Assembly (NCBI GenBank): GCA_047967505.1
Contig: CM106540.1
Source: Dipteris shenzhenensis
Lineage: Eukaryota; Polypodiophyta; Polypodiopsida; Gleicheniales
Direction: 5' to 3' (one strand)
Length of the DNA: 64,000 bases
In this document: positions 59,583 to 64,000 of the stretch, piece by piece
Layout: the number at the start of each line of letters is the position of its first letter
Position numbering within the stretch: the first letter of the stretch is position 1
Position numbers and translations under genes: made by a program
The notes under the pieces: model-generated
The model's database searches: none
What the model was told of the DNA's origin: nothing
What the model saw: only the letters and a program-made list of their open reading frames with translations

Positions 59583-60294
59583 AGGAATGGAGGGAGAAAG
59601 AGCAGAGGGGGATGAGCAGCCACTATAGGAGGTACTGTAGCTAGGAATGGAGGGAGAAAGAGCAGAGGGGGGTGAGTAGCTACTGTTGTAGCTAGGAATG
59701 GAGGGAGAAAGAGCAGAGGAGGATGAGCAACCACTACAGGAGGTACTGTAGCTAGGAATGGAGGGAGAAAGAGCAGAGGGGGGTGAGCAGCTACTGTTGT
59801 AGGAGGTGCTGTAGCTAGGAATGGAGAGAGAATGAGCAGCTGCTATAGGAGGTGCTAGAGAGGGAGAAAGATAGTGGACCAAAGCAGGAGGGGGCAGAGA
59901 AGATGCCAAATGAGTTCCCATGTTTGAAAAATGGAGGGAGAATGGAGCTGGACCAGAGAAGAGGAGGGGGTAGGCCTGTAACAAGCTAAGAGGGGGGGAA
60001 AATTTTCCCAAAAGGTCCCACCACCTCTTGAATGCTTGTAGATTTGTTTGGGGGAGGTGCATATGGGAGAAGGTCAAGCATGGGTTGAGGGGGGGGATGG
60101 TTTGAGTGGTCCCCGATGTAAGAGGAGTAGCAAATAGGGGCTGTTTGCAGTTCTGCCCACCCTCCACCTCAACATGGCATTGCCCCACAAAAAGGAGCAC
60201 TCCCATTGGTACACCTCAAATACCTCACTAATCCCTTGAAATTAGGAAACACTAATTGGGGGCCCTTTGGAGACCCCAATTCTCCCCTATAATG
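59583..60294 (-). repeat. Minisatellite and transposon-like end (C)
   Basis: Units of 51-63 bp starting aggaatggagggagaaagag (59,583-59,860), then G/A-rich DNA. It ends at 60,271-60,288 with gagaccccaattctcccc, the exact reverse complement of the left end of transposon copy B (45,289-45,306). It may be the right end of a composite element starting at 45,284, or a separate short relative. No transposase was seen in this piece. Ser/Pro/Tyr open frames on minus are repeat artefacts. Confidence 0.7.
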
Positions 60295-60411
60295 GGAAGG
60301 ACATTCCCAGTAAAGGGGTGTGATGGAATGTAATGTTTAGTCCCTCTTTGATTCCCTAGAATCATCATGTTAAGGGAAGGCCTACTTCATGATGTTGATC
60401 TTGAGGTAAGG

Positions 60412-60643
60412 TGTTGGGAGTTCATGCTCAACATCATGTGATCATATGTGCATATGTAGCACTAACACAATAGAGTGCTATAAAGGAAAGGGTAGATGCC
60501 CTAACCCTAACACTAAATGGGTTTGTATATATTCTACATTTTCAACTAAATCTAGTGTATAGTTATAGTCATTTGTGGTGTGCTCTCTAGCTGTGCCCTC
60601 TCTCCTCATCTCCACTCTTCTCTGCCCTCTTCATATTTTATCA
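60412..60643 (+). repeat. Copia family 2 3' (or solo) LTR
   Basis: 232 bp, TGTTGGGAGTTC...ATTTTATCA, closely matching 41,065-41,295. Followed by TTTGC. Confidence 0.88.
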
Positions 60644-62900
60644 TTTGCTTAGCCTATAGATCTCCCATCCATTGCATTTGGCATTTGCGCACATCACTAG
60701 CTCTTCCTCGATAACTTTGAGTTCTAATTTCTAGATTTTCCTATGTGACACGTGCTACTTAGACGGGAAGCCTTGATCTATTGTCATACGATAGAGAATC
60801 TTGGATGCATGTTGCTGGACATTGCCTGTGGTCTATCTGTATCTTGTCTTGTTTGCAACAGGCACTCACGCTCAAGCAAGTGTCGATTATCTTAGAAAAA
60901 CAACTATAATTTTTTGCAAGCTGGGTTGAGTAGGGGTTGAGCACGCTTGTGGCTGGTACAAGCATTGTGCTCTACTTGGCCCGAGGAAGGATGGACTCTG
61001 AGATGGGAGGGGCTCAAGATAGATCTACGTAGGGTCTTTTTGTCATTTTTGACATGGACCCTACTTCCCTTGACTAATTATCGAAGAGTTGGAAATAACC
61101 CTTGCGCACCAATCGGAACCCTCCGTTCTAGGGCCCAGCATCCACAAGTTGCAAAGGTAAATAGCTATGTTACTTTAGAGTATGGGACTCTGCTCTGATC
61201 TTTTGTTCCTTGATTACGTAACTATGCACTATACTCCTAGTTCTTTCACCTTCTTAAAGGCATGAGACCTTCAAACTCTAGCTCGTTTGCGAAGGATTTT
61301 TTAGGAGTACATTACATTTTTAGCTTACACCAAGCTAATTGAGCCTTAATACTTCATGTCTCATGTTTAAGCCCAATTTGACCTTAATGCTTGCTCTCTG
61401 CTGCTCCGCAGAATCAATAGGGACTTGCATAAAGTCATCTCTATTATCACATCAGAAAGCAGTCCTATCTTGTCGGCATAATTCATTTCAAGAGATTCAA
61501 CTCTCATACACGATCAAGACAACTTAATGGATCCAAGGAGCAAGATAGTACTTGTATTGCATGAGGGGCCAAGATCTTTCAAAGACTAACCTATAGATAG
61601 GATCCGTCCTACAAGACATACAGAGTGAAAGGAGCAAAGCAAGGGCCTAAAATTAATGACAAGATTGAACTTTGCAAAGACCACTCACGATGATCTTTAG
61701 TCATGCAGTGACAATCGTCTAAAGCGGGGCCACAAGCATAGAAAGTTTTTGTAGTTGCTTTCTGTCACCATCAAGGAGATGGTCAAACAGTGAGCGGGGT
61801 CCATGTAAAAAACAACAAAAGGACCCTGTGTCAATCTATCCTGAGCCAGATGGGGGTGGCGGACTTCTTCACAATGACCAGACTCACAAAAAAAAACAAG
61901 AATGGAAGCCTCATTTCCTTGGTAGGTAACAATGAAACTATATCTCGAGGAGCAAAAATTACCATGAAAAACCCCATTGAAGCCAGTTGCATCTACACAA
62001 TGTTGAAAAGCAATTCTGGAATGGCTCGCACTAATGATGGCTTTCGTAATGGATTAGTTTGCAACGCATAGAAGTTAGAATGTAAACAACTTTTTGATCG
62101 AAGCAATATTTGTTAGTTTCTCCTATTGCAAAGAGACGCTTGACATTTTGGCCTTCCCCTCCCTTCTTTGCCCTTTGATTGAAAATTTCCCATGATGCAT
62201 AACTCTTCAAATAGACACAATTCTATGTGATAGACACCTAGAGGGACACTTCTATTTCTTTCAAGTAATAATCTTCATGTATTTCTTAGCAATTTTAAAA
62301 TCCATAGCATTTGCACCTATTTACATTGCAGGTATTGCAAGTAACTGGTAATCATTGTTCCATATAACGACTTTTATTAAACAGGTACCTTTACTATTTC
62401 TTGTGACATTCTTTATAAAAACTAAAAACAACAACAATAATCTTTGAAAAAAGATACATTATCCAATATGCAAAATACATAATGTGACTTACAAAATACA
62501 AGATACACAATTATATGCAATGACAGAATCCACATTATACAAATGTACAAAATACATTATGCAATTTACAAGATCCCAAGGAATGGCACATTCCTTGGTC
62601 TTATAATATTTGGAGAGAAATTGTACCAACTTTCCCCCACATGAACGTGTTGTTACACAAACATGTGGTTATATGTATTATGAAATTTGTACCTAGATGA
62701 TCATGCTTTTGCATAATCATATGGTTATATACACTACCAACTTTCTATCTACTTCATGTGAAAATATGATCATGATCATATGGTTATATACACTGTGAAC
62801 TTTATATCCACATCAATGTATGGTTGTATGCAAGATTTAATAAATGCTATGTGGTTATATATATCAATAAAACTAACATTTTTCAGGCATTTTCAATTGT
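60644..62900. other. Mostly non-coding stretch before the second Helitron
   Basis: No recognisable gene. A 93-codon frame at 61,790-62,071 has no known motif. At about 62,450-62,880 the words caaaatacattatg and catatggttatatacact recur several times, perhaps the subterminal or 5' part of the Helitron. Confidence 0.4.
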
Positions 62901-63099
62901 GTTCTATTTGTTGTATACTTTCATGATATATCTTTACATTTGCAATATAGAGTAAAGATGTGACTTATCAAATCAATTGAAACAACTTGTGATCTGCGAG
63001 CAATTGATATGATTAGTCAACTACGAGCACAACTAAAGACAAGTACTTTTCTGATATATTTGGTATCATTCATAGAAATGAAATGAACGTTTACAAAAA

Positions 63100-64000
63100 A
63101 ACAAGCATATGCTTTCTCATGCACATGGAGAGATTATCCACTTGAGTGTGCAGTACTATTTCATGTTCGACTACAAAGATTCTTGTCCAAATATGTTATA
63201 TCCAACAAAGGACTACTAGGAAGAGTCGAGCATCACATAGTGAGATACGAAACCCAGAATCATGGATCAATGCATGCTCATATAATGTTGTGGATTAAGG
63301 AGGATGATATCAATATATAGCAAATCAAATTGATGCATATATATTGTACCTGAATGACTCAAATACACTACTTGAGAATTCCTTGGAAAAGAAGCTTCAT
63401 GAGAAAATTTATACATGTTGAGCAGCATGCAAGTCGATGGATTCTAATAACAACCACAGATGCAAATATAGATTTCCATTTGGTATCCATCCATAAACTA
63501 GGCTGACGTTGGATCCTCTTACACATAGATGGCTCTATTATCGCCCATCCCTTGAGCATCAAAACATTGTCCAATATCATGCTAGCATACTATTGTTGTG
63601 GCAAGCACACATGAACATTCAAAGAATAACAAATATAGGCCTATCATACTACCTCTTAAAGTATGCTATGAAAACATAGCCGATGGGACATATGAACTTG
63701 AACATGGCGGATGCAAAGCTTCTCGAACTTGAGAATCATTTGAAGTTAAAAATGATAGTTGCATGTATTTTATCAAGCCAACATCACCAACAGAGGCAGC
63801 ACTATCATGCTTGCAAATTCTGACTATACAAAGAAGCGAGGCTGTATACTTCATAGACTCATCTCCACCATCACTGCGCCAATGATATCTTCAAGAGTAC
63901 TATGTCACAACAATGCATCCAGTAGATACGTATCGTGATCGACCAAACATCATGGAAAACCTCACATTCTATGAATTTTGGAAGAAATATGAGATTTAAA
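63100..64000 (+). pseudogene. Helitron Rep (HUH, Y2) domain, partial, runs off the window
   Basis: The + strand reads AYAFSCTWRDYPLECAVLF, RLQRFLSKYVISNKGLLG, then RYETQNHGSMHAHIMLWIKE with the HxH metal motif (near 63,270). After a TAG and a one-base shift near 63,318 it continues IANQIDAYILYLN, CKYRFPFGIHP, WLYYRPSLEHQNIVQYHAS, and LSYYLLKYAMK carrying the two catalytic tyrosines (63,650-63,664). It ends near the edge with DRPNIMENLTFYEFWKKYE. Rep nicks and joins DNA in rolling-circle transposition. Same orientation as the helicase piece at the left edge, but reversed order, so they are different elements. Confidence 0.88.

Larger units (their letters stand above)
41065..60643 (+). mobile_element. 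Copia family 2 element split by nested insertions
   Basis: Two matching LTRs in direct orientation (41,065-41,295 and 60,412-60,643) lie 19.1 kb apart. The left one is followed at once by TGGTATCAAAGC, an initiator-tRNA-Met primer site (41,296-41,307). The right one is preceded by a purine-rich ttgaggtaagg. The 5-bp flanks are TTTCC (left) and TTTGC (right), one mismatch. Pol remains on + at about 43,205-45,275, close to where pol should end. Removing 45,284-60,294 leaves about 4.6 kb, a normal Copia length. I infer one old element opened by later insertions. The alternative is two unrelated LTR fragments. Confidence 0.65.

Noticed and set aside
59577-60206. 209-codon Ser/Pro/Tyr-rich open frame on minus
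   Set aside because: It is a minisatellite read in frame; units vary in length and the frame starts in transposon end sequence.
61790-62071. 93-codon open frame
   Set aside because: No recognisable motif, Lys/Asn-rich, and surrounded by non-coding DNA.
1-64000. CRISPR arrays, bacterial operons, rRNA or tRNA genes
   Set aside because: No regularly spaced identical repeats, no cloverleaf or rRNA core sequence recognised, and gene structure is eukaryotic. The tRNA-like matches are only retrotransposon primer sites.

Overview
This is nuclear DNA of a land plant with a large, repeat-rich genome. The signs are GT-AG introns up to 3.4 kb, a JINGUBANG-type WD40 gene, several generations of Copia LTR retrotransposons, CACTA (En/Spm) transposons, Helitron pieces, and telo-box motifs upstream of a histone-like gene. 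The taxon cannot be fixed from this window; a fern, lycophyte or gymnosperm would fit, but that is a guess.

Only two genes look like intact host genes. A mitochondrial-type short-chain enoyl-CoA hydratase lies on + at about 4.7-10.5 kb, in at least four exons, with all active-site positions kept. A single-exon JINGUBANG-like WD40 gene lies on + at 37.1-38.6 kb, inside a CpG-rich block that ends abruptly near 39.98 kb. They act in different processes (mitochondrial acyl-CoA metabolism; WD40 scaffold) and share no visible regulation.

The rest is mostly mobile DNA. 0.1-1.6 kb: decayed Helitron PIF1-like helicase. 12.0-13.4 kb: a CACTA scrap and a 316-bp tandem duplication. 14.66-18.43 kb: a deleted Copia on - (gag fused to RT, duplicated 3' LTR, a leader dense in GTAC). 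19.5-21.84 kb: truncated copy of an unclassified DDE-like transposon on -. 22-26.4 kb: CACTA remnants and long polypyrimidine tracts. 27,655-32,438: a CACTA element with matching terminal inverted repeats and an ATG target duplication. 41,065-60,643: two LTRs of a second Copia family with near-matching target duplications bracket a nested cluster. Inside it are the Copia pol, a fuller copy of the unclassified transposon (45.28-49.0 kb), a histone-H3-like pseudogene (49.28-50.40 kb), two unrecognised decayed minus-strand genes (51.0-54.4 kb), and a third Copia inserted in a minisatellite (54,451-59,582). 63.1-64.0 kb: start of another Helitron Rep protein, running off the end.

The most unusual items are the H3-like pseudogene, whose long N-terminal part holds three separate H3-tail-like motifs ahead of one histone fold, and the unclassified transposon, present twice with the same gene layout and the same intron position. 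All calls come from reading the sequence; no database search was run.
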